A stretch of 64,000 nucleotides of DNA from Calothrix sp. NIES-4105 (GCF_002368415.1 NZ_AP018292.1:301908-365907), one strand, 5' to 3'; positions 27,027 to 36,243 are shown, counted from the first letter of the stretch. A program made the numbers and translations. Notes: generated by a model not told the origin, from the sequence alone.

Positions 27027-28646
27027 TTATCGTGCCTTAGTGTTAACCTTGAAATCTTTAAGTATTTGGTTCGCAGCCGTAATACCAGAAAGCGCGGCGC
27101 CTTCCATAAAACCTTGCCATTCATAGAATGAGCTTGTGTGTTCCCCCGCAAAATACAGGGTATTGACTGGCTTACCTTCATTATTCGCAATCGTTGTAAA
27201 ATAACCAGGTTGGTTGCAGGTGTAACTGCCCTTATACAGTGGATTTAATGACCAATTCTCCAAGTAAGCCAAATATTGATTATTACTTCTAACTGCTGAA
27301 CTATCGGCGCCTGTAAAAACAAGTTTTAAATTGTTGAGGAAGTTAGCAGTTTCCTGTTGTAACTTTTGCGGGTTGAGACTGGCGCCTAATTTACCACCTG
27401 AATAATTCGTTAGTACTGCTCTACTTGGAGTAGCTTGAATAAAATTAGTTTCCCAAGTGCTTTGTAAAAAGGGTAAATTAGCATAGCTACTACCATTACT
27501 ACCTAGAGGCGCCCAAGGACGACTGTTAAAACCTACCATGAGTTTTGAGTTAGTGCCATAGACTAGGTTGTTGATAGCATCGAGTTTCCACTGTGGAAGT
27601 TGCAACCCACTCAAATCTACTGTTCGCAAAGTAGAGAAGGGAATAGCAAAGACAACAGCATCAAATGTATCGCTTGAACTATCATCAAAAAATAGGGACA
27701 CTTTGCCTGAACTATCTTTTCTAGCTGCGATTAACTTCTTACCATATTTAATTTGTCCACCAAGACGGTTTTTTAAAGCTTCGGCAATCTGTTGATTACC
27801 TCCAACAAGATGATAACGTTCATCACTAAACACACCAAATGGTCTAAACTTCGAGCGTTTATCAGCATGAATAAACTGTAAAAAACTTAGACAACTTTGC
27901 TGATTAATTTCTGCGCCATATTCCCCAATATAAGCAGCTTCAATTACCTTCTTAATCAAATTTCCGGCGCCACGACTATCTAAATAATCTTTGAGACTGA
28001 TAAAATCAAGTGTCCTGTCTGCTGGAGTAAAGCTATCGGCAGTAGGATTTCCAAGTGTACGTAAGTCTTCACGCATCGCAGCCACAAAACCCCGATATTC
28101 CTCAACTACTGCTGATTCTTTATAGGCTTGTCCATCTATATAATAAAAAACTTCCCCTGGTTCCTTGGATACATCCTCTAATTTGAGGTTAAATTCTTGT
28201 GCATAACCCAACATAGTTTTGTGCAAGTTATCGATAAATTCTCCACCTCTCTCCGCAACTTGACCTGGGAAAAATTTTTCCAGAGAATAACATCGTCCAC
28301 CTGCCCTATTACTCGCTTCATAGACAGTAGCTTGAATTCCTTGTTTTTGAAGAGAGTACCCACAACTCAGTCCTGCTAAACCGGCGCCGATAATAGCTAT
28401 TTTTGCATCTACTGTTGGTGGCGCCGCTAAAACGTTTCGGAAACTACCAGAACCAACACCAATTGCTCCCCCTAATAGAGCAAACTTACCCATGTCAGTT
28501 AAAAATTTCCTTCGGTTACGGCGCCTATATAGCATCTCTGACTTTAATACAGATACACCCATCACAGAAGAAATATTATTTTTATCACAAAAAGAAGCAG
28601 TAGCAATTGTATGCGCTAATTTCCTAAAAAGTGGTGAACGGCTCAT
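27027..28646 (-). CDS. Tat-exported FAD-dependent amine oxidase
   Basis: The 539-residue protein has a twin-arginine motif near residue 41 (RRRNRRKFL) with a hydrophobic stretch after it, so it is probably exported folded. The FAD dinucleotide motif IAIIGAGLAGLSCGYSL is at about residues 82-98, RAGGRCYSL follows, and the C-terminal LYFAGEHTSSFYEWQGFMEG is the flavin monoamine oxidase signature. It oxidises amines to imines with hydrogen peroxide release; the substrate is not predictable. It stands alone. About a dozen GGCGCC sites lie in the gene. Confidence 0.9.
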   Translation of the reverse strand: MSRSPLFRKLAHTIATASFCDKNNISSVMGVSVLKSEMLYRRRNRRKFLTDMGKFALLGGAIGVGSGSFRNVLAAPPTVDAKIAIIGAGLAGLSCGYSLQKQGIQATVYEASNRAGGRCYSLEKFFPGQVAERGGEFIDNLHKTMLGYAQEFNLKLEDVSKEPGEVFYYIDGQAYKESAVVEEYRGFVAAMREDLRTLGNPTADSFTPADRTLDFISLKDYLDSRGAGNLIKKVIEAAYIGEYGAEINQQSCLSFLQFIHADKRSKFRPFGVFSDERYHLVGGNQQIAEALKNRLGGQIKYGKKLIAARKDSSGKVSLFFDDSSSDTFDAVVFAIPFSTLRTVDLSGLQLPQWKLDAINNLVYGTNSKLMVGFNSRPWAPLGSNGSSYANLPFLQSTWETNFIQATPSRAVLTNYSGGKLGASLNPQKLQQETANFLNNLKLVFTGADSSAVRSNNQYLAYLENWSLNPLYKGSYTCNQPGYFTTIANNEGKPVNTLYFAGEHTSSFYEWQGFMEGAALSGITAANQILKDFKVNTKAR

Positions 28647-28929
28647 ATATTAAGGTTTAGATTAATTTTAAAGGGCTGTTCAATTGTATTACTATTTAAC
28701 ACTGATGTCTTTTAATACAGAAAATTCTTTACGGCGCCACAATATAGATACTCAAGTACTTAAATATCTGCTTCTGTCTCCAACCTTAGTACTACACGTC
28801 ATCAACAAAAAGCACAGGCGCCAATTCCAGCTAATTTACGATGTGTGGAGACTATCGAAACTCATAGTATGTGGTCATGAAAGCGAACACAGCTTCTCAA
28901 ATCAAACTAATATACTTGAGGATAAGATA

Positions 28930-29013
28930 ATGAATAACGAAATTAATGCAATTGAACTATCTAACTATGAACTTGATACCGTAGCTGGTGGTTTGGCTAT
29001 TACCGAAACGTGA
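28930..29013 (+). CDS. Double-glycine leader peptide, CTB bacteriocin-like precursor (copy 2)
   Basis: The 27-residue frame MNNEINAIELSNYELDTVAG then GLAITET ends in TGA at the same place as copy 1. Against copy 1 only the middle differs. The longer open frame upstream is not used, since the ATG at 28930 has GAGGATAAGATA before it and the peptide is conserved from this Met. Export and cleavage by a C39 ABC transporter would be expected; none is encoded in the window. Confidence 0.6.
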   Translation: MNNEINAIELSNYELDTVAGGLAITET

Positions 29014-29173
29014 TGTTGGCGGGTTTGCTTCCGATGCATCGAATAGCTACTCGCTCAAGCAACTCCAAGTCGGTCAGCAAACCTTCGCTGGTCCCGGTGG
29101 TAGTGGTACAGCTTCTTTTACCAACCTTGTAGATATTTCTAGCACCGCTGGTCAAGCTATCGCTGTTAAATAA
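29014..29173 (+). pseudogene. Mature part of CTB-like bacteriocin, out of frame with its leader (copy 2)
   Basis: The frame reads VGGFASDASNSYSLKQLQVG, QTFAGPGGSGTASFTN and AGQAIAVK to TAA. It differs from copy 1 at about eight residues with several silent changes besides. Identical placement of the leader stop and of the frame change in both copies means the arrangement predates the duplication, or is functional. Confidence 0.5.
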
Positions 29174-29589
29174 TATAGTCTCTCTAAACCACACTTCTAG
29201 CATAAGGCGCTCTAATTCAAGGCGCCTTTTTAGTTGGTGCCTATGTTTTGTTTTATTACACGGGCAAAAGTGGCGCCTGTTTCTTTATGACGTTGGAAGT
29301 CTTGTTATATATACAGTGTGTTGATTGTTAAGGAATGTAAAACTGGCGCCGGAATTAGCGCAACGAGTATATAAGACTATTTCAATGATAATCAAAAATA
29401 AAACGAGATAATATAGGTTAATTGGGCTAACTTCTGAGTAAAATAATTTTAAATAGCTAAATATAGCATTAATTTGCTTATTTACTTATACAAGAAAGTG
29501 TAATAAGCTTTTGATACATCAGCTTTGTCAGTAGACTGGCGCAACCGCACTTTGAAAACTGAATATAGTAAGGCTTTTAGGAAGGTAGG
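29174..29589. other. CRISPR leader and preceding intergenic region
   Basis: No gene. The first part is the tail of the duplicated segment with GGCGCC sites. The AT-rich 29380-29589 stretch, with no GGCGCC, directly precedes the first CRISPR repeat. It is the likely leader, because the degenerate repeat is at the other end. Confidence 0.55.
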
Positions 29590-30308
29590 GTCACATTCTT
29601 TACTTATCCCTCACGGGGACGGAAACGACATCAGAAGCCGCATTTCTTGCGTCTTCGAGGTTGTCTTTGTCACATTCTTTACTTACCCCTCACGGGGACG
29701 GAAACCTCACAAACTGCTCTAGACAAATCACAACCAAGCAGTCACATTCTTTACTTACCCCTCACGGGGACGGAAACGAAAGATGCCACGCTATCAAACC
29801 ACAAATATAGAGTGAGGTCACATTCTTTACTTACCCCTCACGGGGACGGAAACGGCCAGCAGCAATCGAACAGGCGGGTAGTTCCCGATCCAGCCCGTCA
29901 CATTCTTTACTTACCCCTCACGGGGACGGAAACCATCCACCGCAACCGTCGTCGGGAACTGGGTCAGCCTGGTCACATTCTTTACTTACCCCTCACGGGG
30001 ACGGAAACGTGATTCTGGACTTCCGGTCGAGGCAGACGTACCGATCACATTCTTTACTTACCCCTCACGGGGACGGAAACGACAATAATCCAAAGCGCTG
30101 CCTCGATCAGTGAGTACTCGCCGATCACATTCTTTACTTACCCCTCACGGGGACGGAAACCAGGTTCATTTCGACTTCTACAGCCCTTCCTCCCAGTCAC
30201 ATTCTTTACTTACCCCTCACGGGGACGGAAACCCTGCTCCCTTTTTGTAGGTGTCGCGCTTGATGTTGTGGAGTTACATTATTTACTTCCCCTCACGGGG
30301 ACTACTAC
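29590..30308 (+). CRISPR. CRISPR array, nine repeats plus one degenerate, no cas genes in window
   Basis: The 37-base repeat starts GTCACATTCTTTACTTACCC and ends CTCACGGGGACGGAAAC. Repeats start at 29590, 29669, 29741, 29817, 29897, 29972, 30044, 30124 and 30196, and a degenerate copy is at 30273-30308. The nine spacers are 35-43 bases. The repeat contains the small hairpin CCCCTCACGGGG and ends in GGAAAC, a form seen with type I-D and type III systems in cyanobacteria. The first repeat has one change (TTATCCC); the two at 30044 and 30124 start with A. The decayed last repeat puts the leader on the left. Confidence 0.97.
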
Positions 30309-30379
30309 CAATACGTCTTACAGGCGCCACAATAATCTGCACATCCAAACAGGCACCATAATCCAAGTATCTAGATACC

Positions 30380-30690
30380 TAAATATTTACTTAATGCAAC
30401 AGCAATATACTGTCCTAACTTTACAGGTACAGCGTTACCAACAACTTGCTCTAAATTAGTCTTAGTTTAATTCTCAATATCAAAATCAAAACCCTTGGGA
30501 AACGTTTGTATATAACTCCTCTCAATCGCAGTCAGCGCGCGCACTTTTCTAAAATGCCAACAAGCATCATTCTTGTGAGGGGTGTAGTTCTTAGATATCG
30601 GTCTATTTGTCCCACAAATGGTTGGACTAGGTTCATCGATGCTAAATATTGCTTTCCGCTGGTAACTGCGCGCGTGTCTATAATAAAACT
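30380..30690 (-). pseudogene. C-terminal remnant of a C5-cytosine methyltransferase gene
   Basis: About 310 bases match the last 100 codons of the methyltransferase at 31628-32545. Examples are the stretches encoding GNAVPVKLGEYIAVAI, TFPSSFNFDIE and HKNDACRDLRRVRAL. Stops and small indels break the frame and there is no catalytic part. It is a decayed duplicate lying between the CRISPR array and the zinc-finger-like gene. Confidence 0.8.
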
Positions 30691-30731
30691 CTACGCGTAG
30701 AGAAAATTTACATTTTTAAAACGATAGGCGT

Positions 30732-31493
30732 TTAGATAGAGATAAAGTTGCAAGAACGTTTCAAGCACCCGCAAGACTTTTTACCCCTAGATACAACATC
30801 TGCTATATTTACATCTATAATTTTTCCGCAATCACATTTAAATTTCCAAAACTTTGCACTCTTAACATTTGACAGTGAGGAAGGTGCAATACATTCTAGG
30901 CGCCCAAACTTCTGTCCAGTATAATCCTTGCGCGTATTTTGTAAGCATCCGCAAGATTTTGTGTCTCCTGCTATCGCGCGTGCTATGTCTATATCTACAA
31001 TTTTTCCGCAATCACATTTACATTTCCAAAACGTTCTACCATTAATCCTTGCTGGTGTACTTATAGAAATACATTCCAGGCGCCCAAACTTCTGTCCAGT
31101 GTAATCTTTATAGTAACTCTTACTACTAAATCTCAAACAACCACAAGATTTTTTATTCCCACTTATGAGACTTTCTAAACTTGCATTTATAATTTTTCCA
31201 CAATCACATTTACATTTCCAAATAGTTTTATTATTAATCCTTGTCGGTGTACTTAAAGAAATACATTCCAGGCGCCCAAACTTATGTCCAGTATAATCCT
31301 TGAATGAAGAATTTAAACATCCACAAGATTTTGTGGTTCCATTTACAACGTTTGTTATACCGACATCTACAATTTTTCCGCAATCACATTTACATTTCCA
31401 AAATGTTCTACCATTAACTCGTTGTGGCTCAGAAAAAGAAATACATTCCAAACGCCCAAATTTTTGTCCAGTATAATCTTTAAATTTACCCAT
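30732..31493 (-). CDS. Four-repeat zinc-finger-like (CxCDCG...CGC) protein
   Basis: ATG 31493 (MGKFKDYTGQKFG) is chosen because the first repeat starts there. The protein consists of four units of about 55-60 residues, each KDYTGxKFGRLECIS, then WKCKCDCGKI and KSCGCL. This C-x-C-D-C-G and C-G-C pattern is a putative zinc-binding DNA-recognition module found singly in phage and homing HNH proteins. Here it is repeated four times with no nuclease domain visible. It lies 134 bases downstream of the methyltransferase on the same strand. Sequence-specific DNA binding is inferred from the family. Confidence 0.7.
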   Translation of the reverse strand: MGKFKDYTGQKFGRLECISFSEPQRVNGRTFWKCKCDCGKIVDVGITNVVNGTTKSCGCLNSSFKDYTGHKFGRLECISLSTPTRINNKTIWKCKCDCGKIINASLESLISGNKKSCGCLRFSSKSYYKDYTGQKFGRLECISISTPARINGRTFWKCKCDCGKIVDIDIARAIAGDTKSCGCLQNTRKDYTGQKFGRLECIAPSSLSNVKSAKFWKFKCDCGKIIDVNIADVVSRGKKSCGCLKRSCNFISI

Positions 31494-31627
31494 ATTATAA
31501 GTAGAACTTGAAAAATATAAATATGAATGAAGTCGCAGGATAAAAATCAACACTGCAAAGTATAACATATCCTTTTGGGGCAGTGTCCACTGTTACATAG
31601 ATTAAAGTAGCGCCGTGAGCATAATAT

Positions 31628-32545
31628 TTAAACGCCCAAATACTTACTTATAGCAACAGCAATATACTCCCCTAACTTCACAGGTACAGCATTACCTATA
31701 ACTTGTTCCAAATCAGTCTTAGTTTGATTCTCAATATCAAAATTAAAACTAGACGGAAATGTTTGTATATAACTCCTCTCCAAAGTAGTTAGCGCGCGCA
31801 CTCTCCTTAAATCCCTACAAGCATCGTTCTTGTGAGGAATATAGTTCTTAGATATAGGACGATTAGTGCCTCGAATAGTAGGACTAGGTTCATCTATACT
31901 AAAAATTGCTTTCCTCTGATAACTCCGCGCGTGTCTATAATAATATTCGGTTCCTAAACTATCACCTAAATAATCCCTCACAGTCATAGGACGAGGCGCC
32001 AATCCTTCATGTAGCAAAGAAAGTAAAGCATTATCGGCGCCACCTAACACACCAATACAAATATATCTCTTCCTAGCTTGAGGAACACCGCACAGCGAAG
32101 CGTTTAATATAGTCTCTGTTAAACCATAATTACAAGCTTTAAATATTTCCTTTACTTGTAGATATTTATTACTCTTCCTATATCTTTCTACATTCTCAAG
32201 TACAAATATTTGAGGTCTGACATGTTGAATAATACGGGCGTAGCTAATACTCAACTCTCCCCGTCCATTATCCTCGTTACGCAGTCCAGCGTTTGAGAAG
32301 TCTTGGCAAGGCGCCCCTCCGATAATAAAATTACAATTCAGGTTTTTAAATATATGATAGCTATCCTCTGGAATTGAGAGGTCACAGTTGTATACAGGGT
32401 GGTCAAAATTTTTAGAGTAGATATTAATAGCAAGCTGCCAGTTATCGATGGCGCCGACCACACTGAAACCAGCATTCTGGAACCCTAGCGATAAGCCCCC
32501 GCACCCTGCGAAAATGTCTAATACACGTAAATCTGAGAGTTTCAC
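31628..32545 (-). CDS. C5-cytosine DNA methyltransferase
   Basis: The 305-residue protein has the ordered motifs of the family: DIFAGCGGLSLGF (I), GGAPCQDFSNAG (IV, catalytic Cys near residue 80), ENVERYRKS (VI), QARKRYICIGV (VIII) and GNAVPVKLGEYIAVAI (IX-X). It transfers methyl from SAM to carbon 5 of cytosine in a short sequence. No restriction partner is recognised, so it may be solitary or paired with the downstream repeat protein. The gene contains GGCGCC sites itself. Two decayed C-terminal copies lie in the window. Specificity cannot be read from sequence. Confidence 0.93.
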   Translation of the reverse strand: MKLSDLRVLDIFAGCGGLSLGFQNAGFSVVGAIDNWQLAINIYSKNFDHPVYNCDLSIPEDSYHIFKNLNCNFIIGGAPCQDFSNAGLRNEDNGRGELSISYARIIQHVRPQIFVLENVERYRKSNKYLQVKEIFKACNYGLTETILNASLCGVPQARKRYICIGVLGGADNALLSLLHEGLAPRPMTVRDYLGDSLGTEYYYRHARSYQRKAIFSIDEPSPTIRGTNRPISKNYIPHKNDACRDLRRVRALTTLERSYIQTFPSSFNFDIENQTKTDLEQVIGNAVPVKLGEYIAVAISKYLGV

Positions 32546-32575
32546 GATGAATTAAGTATTTAAGTATTTGAGTAT

Positions 32576-33988
32576 TTAGATACCTGTATTGTCAGGCGCC
32601 GTTTGGATATTTTGTACTGGCTTTTTCTCATAGTTATCCATAGCCTTTAGGATTGCATCAATATCCTTTTTATGCTTTTTTATTAAATACGGTCTTGGAC
32701 TTGTTATCCACCCCCTAAACCTTCTTCTACCCATGTAAAACATAACTTCATCATTGCTTTTATAATCATCAATAGAAACTAATTTTTCATAAATATTTGC
32801 ATCTGCCCTGTCTAAATATTTAGCCGTAATTAAAGATGAAATTTTTCCTTCTACGTTTAATCTTGTTACAAAAAACCAGATATTTTTAGTATTATCAGGT
32901 TTGTTGACACATACCCATGCATCTTTATCTATTTCAGCAATAAATTTTCGACTAGAACTTAGACATTTATTAATATTTTCTGCAAAAGAATAGTTGAAAT
33001 TATTAATATTTTTTGGTGATAGATAGTTAAGAATATATATAGTGAGTAATAAACTAAGCAAAGAAGCATAAACTAATTTAGCATAAAAAATTTTATTGAT
33101 GATTGGTTTATCTTTATTTTTATCCGTAGAGTTATTGTTACTAAAATAATTTTTCAGATGACGCTTAAAATCAATATCAAAATAAGCTAACTTCCAATTT
33201 CTAGTCTGTAAAACTTGCTCTACAGTTAAATTTTTAACGCCGTACATTTTAGCATGAGAAATGTTAACACCCGCTAATCTTGCAGCTTTAAAATTAGCGT
33301 TTGTTAAATCGGCGCCGCTAAAATCAGTATTAGTTAATTTTGCTTCTTCAAAACTGGCGTTTTTCAACTTGGCATTAGTAAAATCGCTAACACGTATTGA
33401 TGCATATGCAAAACTTGCATTTTGAAGATTAGCAGAGCCTAAATCACAGCTATCAAAATAAGCTTGTTTAAAACTAGCATTCTCTAAATTAGAAGAATTA
33501 AAGCTTGTTGAGTCAAAAGCAAAATCATCAAATTTAAGATACTTAAGATTTAAATTATTTAAGACTACATAATTTACTTCAGTTTGTATTTCAAAACTGC
33601 GAAGATAATTAAGAGCATAATTCTGAAAATTAGAATTACCTTGTAACTGCTCTAAAATATTTGAAGTGTCTGTAATTATAAATTTAATAACAGTGTCGGT
33701 AAGCTCTAAGTTTTTTCTTCTATGCTTTGGGTAACATTTCTCTCTCATTAATATTTGACTCATCCTCTCCAAATAAGATTCAAATATTATATGTTGTGCT
33801 TTAAAATTAGTTTTACTTCTAGTCCAAAGGGTAAATAATACTGCAATGGTACTAGCACCAATAATAAGCGCAGCAAGAATATAAGCATAATTTTTAAACA
33901 CTGTAAAGATTATCAAAAAAAGCAAAAAATAAAACTTATATATAGGTTTTATTCTTTTATATAAAACAAGCAAATCACTCGCAATCAT
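32576..33988 (-). CDS. Pentapeptide-repeat membrane protein
   Basis: The 470-residue protein has two adjacent N-terminal membrane helices (about residues 15-55), a soluble part, pentapeptide repeats at about 160-245 (ASFKQAYFDSCDLGSANLQN, ADLTNANFKAARLAGVNISH), another helix near 305-325 and a C-terminal domain of about 140 residues. The repeats form a right-handed beta helix, often a protein-binding or DNA-mimic surface. It lies 30 bases before the methyltransferase start and 41 after the gene upstream, so it belongs to the same gene series. Function unknown. Confidence 0.75.
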   Translation of the reverse strand: MIASDLLVLYKRIKPIYKFYFLLFLIIFTVFKNYAYILAALIIGASTIAVLFTLWTRSKTNFKAQHIIFESYLERMSQILMREKCYPKHRRKNLELTDTVIKFIITDTSNILEQLQGNSNFQNYALNYLRSFEIQTEVNYVVLNNLNLKYLKFDDFAFDSTSFNSSNLENASFKQAYFDSCDLGSANLQNASFAYASIRVSDFTNAKLKNASFEEAKLTNTDFSGADLTNANFKAARLAGVNISHAKMYGVKNLTVEQVLQTRNWKLAYFDIDFKRHLKNYFSNNNSTDKNKDKPIINKIFYAKLVYASLLSLLLTIYILNYLSPKNINNFNYSFAENINKCLSSSRKFIAEIDKDAWVCVNKPDNTKNIWFFVTRLNVEGKISSLITAKYLDRADANIYEKLVSIDDYKSNDEVMFYMGRRRFRGWITSPRPYLIKKHKKDIDAILKAMDNYEKKPVQNIQTAPDNTGI

Positions 33989-34029
33989 ATTATAGGTACA
34001 ATTGTAATTTTTAATTGAAAACTTAATAT

Positions 34030-35232
34030 TTAAATTTCAGCTTCTTTAACAGAAAGTACAAGAAGCTTTAATTCAAATAGAGAACGACGCATTTTAGCCC
34101 AAGAGCTATACACAGAAGCCTTTTCCCTATCGAGTCTGGACTGCTGTGCTAAATATCCTTCAGTATCAGTATTCCCGCGAACGTACCGCAATTCATAAAC
34201 CTTGAATAAGTCGATAGAACGGGCGCCTATAATCTGCGATGTTTGAAAATCTGTACGTGCCTCATCGAACTTAACTAAGCTGATGGCCACTTTCTCCCTA
34301 ATCTCATCCGCAAGCTTCGCACGTCCACGTTGAAGTTCAGCAACTTTAATTTGTAAATCCCCTATTAATATTGCGTTCCTCTGTGCGTCAGCATTCCCGC
34401 CCTGACTATTCTCGAAGAACGGAACACCAACTACGCGGAGCAATCCATTGATTAACCCAATATCACCGCGTACTACACCCAGAATGTTATCTATCAACCC
34501 TGACCCGCCACGTTGCGGCTGCCCCGGCGCCACAGTCGGGCCTAAAAGATATTGCAGCGCTGGTGAGAGTACAGCCATACGGATAGACTTTTTATTATTA
34601 GCCTTCGCTTCAGCAATCTTATTATTCGCTTCCTCGATACGTGTATCAAGTTCTTTTAAAAGAGGTGAGGCGCCAGTAGCTTTTTCCTGAAGTTGTTGTA
34701 AACAATTAGCTGAAGTTTCTAGACACGGTAATTGACCCCTCATAATCCTCCACATATCATCATTGAACTGTTTCTGTATAAGGTTATCAATATTAGGTTT
34801 TTCAAAGGGATTTTGAGGTGTTTTTGGTAAATTCGCGTCTTCCTCAGCATTAGTAGTTTCTTGGTCTTGTGTATCAATTTCATCATTGGTTACAGGAGTT
34901 TCAGGCGCCTTCGGAGGTTGAGTACTTGAATTTTTAGGTACTTGAGTATTTGAATTTTCATCCTCAATAACCTCTATACCTGAATCATCCTCACTGCTTG
35001 GCGCCTGTGCTGGTTGTGTTGGTGTTGATGGTGGGTTGGGGACAGGTTGATTTGTCTGTGATGATTTGGGCGCCTGGGGTACTGGGAGTACTTGCTGGGC
35101 TTGTAGGTTGTAGACTTGGAGTTGCTTCCATTGTGGTTTTATTCTGCTTGTTGTTGCTTTGGCTTCCTGAGCTATTGTTATTAGGGGAAGAACCAATAGT
35201 AAGAGTCGTTGTATATTTCCCATTATTTCCAA
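34030..35232 (-). CDS. Exported helical protein, starts inside upstream gene
   Basis: The product has a signal peptide (about residues 4-27: NIQRLLLLVLPLITIA ending KA), a Pro/Gln/Ser/Thr-rich segment to about residue 130, then a helical domain with coiled-coil stretches (NNKIAEAKANNKKSIRM, DLQIKVAELQRGRAKLADEI). Its first 80 codons overlap the end of the upstream gene by 242 bases in another frame. The overlap codes for low-complexity segments in both proteins. An octamer-like repeat is embedded in the linker codons near 34921-34958. Probably a periplasmic partner of the gene upstream. Confidence 0.65.
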   Translation of the reverse strand: MEIMGNIQRLLLLVLPLITIAQEAKATTSRIKPQWKQLQVYNLQAQQVLPVPQAPKSSQTNQPVPNPPSTPTQPAQAPSSEDDSGIEVIEDENSNTQVPKNSSTQPPKAPETPVTNDEIDTQDQETTNAEEDANLPKTPQNPFEKPNIDNLIQKQFNDDMWRIMRGQLPCLETSANCLQQLQEKATGASPLLKELDTRIEEANNKIAEAKANNKKSIRMAVLSPALQYLLGPTVAPGQPQRGGSGLIDNILGVVRGDIGLINGLLRVVGVPFFENSQGGNADAQRNAILIGDLQIKVAELQRGRAKLADEIREKVAISLVKFDEARTDFQTSQIIGARSIDLFKVYELRYVRGNTDTEGYLAQQSRLDREKASVYSSWAKMRRSLFELKLLVLSVKEAEI

Positions 35233-36238
35233 CCCAATTTTTAATACGTCGAATAAAACCGGAACGAGGCGCCCGGATAATTGGAATTTGTGCTAATTTA
35301 TCATCGATAGCTATTAGCTGGTTATGTAACTGTGTAAGTTGATAATCTTTTTCTCTTACCGCTTGTGCATATTGTCCAAGTTGTTGAGAATATGTTTGCT
35401 GACTGCGATTTTCCTCCTCTACTCTTTGTGCAGATTCAATTGTCGCTTTATACTCTATCAACTTACGATTATTCCGCGCTCCATCCAACCTACCCAAGGC
35501 GATTTGTAAATCACTACGAGCGACCTGTACAGCAATCTCTAAATTCTGTAACTCCTGTTGTTGTTGAGTTCCAGCAGATGCCATTAAAGCCTGCTCTCTT
35601 TGTAATGCTGACTGTAACTGCTCAGTTTCACTTTGAAGTTGTTTTAATTTAGCCTCTTCGTGCCTTATTATTGGCGCCTGAAGTTGCATATCTTGCATTG
35701 ATTTTAATAGTTCCTCCTGTTCTTTAACCTTTTCTTGGGCACCACGGAATTGAGCTTCTACTTTCTCCATCGAAGCGCGCTTTTCTGGATTATCAGCTTT
35801 TAATATAGGAATCCTTTGAGCTAGTATTGCTTGAGCTTGCTGTAATTTAAGCTGTGCTTGAGCTACAAAAGATTCTTCTTCTTGATAATTAGCACTTGGT
35901 AGTGGTGCCACTTGTGGAGCTTCTTTTGGTTTTAATGGTTCAGGAACTTGTTTACAAAATAGATTATTTTTCTGAAGAACTAAACTTGTTCGCTGTTGGT
36001 CTAACCGTTTACGTTCTTCTGGTTTATCTGCTATTGGTTGTCCCTCTCGGATATATTCATCCTCTTTTACTAAAAGATGTTCCGGCGCCTCAACGGTTAC
36101 AGAAAGTTGAAGGCTTTTTTCAGTATTGCCAGTTCCCTTAAATACTTCAACATTCTCTGGAGCATCGGATTTTTGCGCTGTCGCAAGTGGCGCCATGAGT
36201 GATAAAACTGTAACTGTCGCAATAAAAAGCGCTTTCAT
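34991..36238 (-). CDS. Exported HlyD-like coiled-coil adaptor protein
   Basis: The 415-residue protein has a signal peptide (ending ATAQ, residue 21). Near residues 45-75 is a half-lipoyl motif, VEAPEHLLVKEDEYIREGQP, and after a long coiled coil (about 110-310) comes IIRAPRSGFIRRIKNW, the second half-lipoyl strand. This split layout is that of membrane-fusion (HlyD/EmrA) adaptors, which link inner-membrane pumps to outer parts, though here the protein is exported rather than anchored by a helix. A Ser/Asn/Thr/Pro-rich tail overlaps the next gene by 242 bases. The upstream gene ends five bases before it. Confidence 0.65.
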   Translation of the reverse strand: MKALFIATVTVLSLMAPLATAQKSDAPENVEVFKGTGNTEKSLQLSVTVEAPEHLLVKEDEYIREGQPIADKPEERKRLDQQRTSLVLQKNNLFCKQVPEPLKPKEAPQVAPLPSANYQEEESFVAQAQLKLQQAQAILAQRIPILKADNPEKRASMEKVEAQFRGAQEKVKEQEELLKSMQDMQLQAPIIRHEEAKLKQLQSETEQLQSALQREQALMASAGTQQQQELQNLEIAVQVARSDLQIALGRLDGARNNRKLIEYKATIESAQRVEEENRSQQTYSQQLGQYAQAVREKDYQLTQLHNQLIAIDDKLAQIPIIRAPRSGFIRRIKNWVGNNGKYTTTLTIGSSPNNNSSGSQSNNKQNKTTMEATPSLQPTSPASTPSTPGAQIITDKSTCPQPTINTNTTSTGAKQ

Positions 36239-36243
36239 AATCT

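Larger units (their letters stand above)
28725..29260 (+). repeat. Duplicated segment carrying a bacteriocin-like precursor, copy 2
   Basis: Counterpart of 7615-8160 in the same orientation. It conserves the upstream CGGCGCCACAATATAGATAC block, the leader, the out-of-frame mature part and the GGCGCCTTTTTAGTTGG tail. The two copies are 21 kb apart. Confidence 0.8.

Noticed and set aside
28684..28929. Longer frame upstream of the second bacteriocin-like leader
   Set aside because: It is not conserved in copy 1 and lacks a ribosome site; the shared protein starts at ATG 28930.
29647..30012. Open frame with repeated HILYLPLTGTET
   Set aside because: It is a translation of the CRISPR repeats and spacers, not a gene.
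35896..36141. Plus-strand Val/Leu-rich frame
   Set aside because: It is the complement of Gln/Glu-rich coiled-coil codons of the HlyD-like gene.
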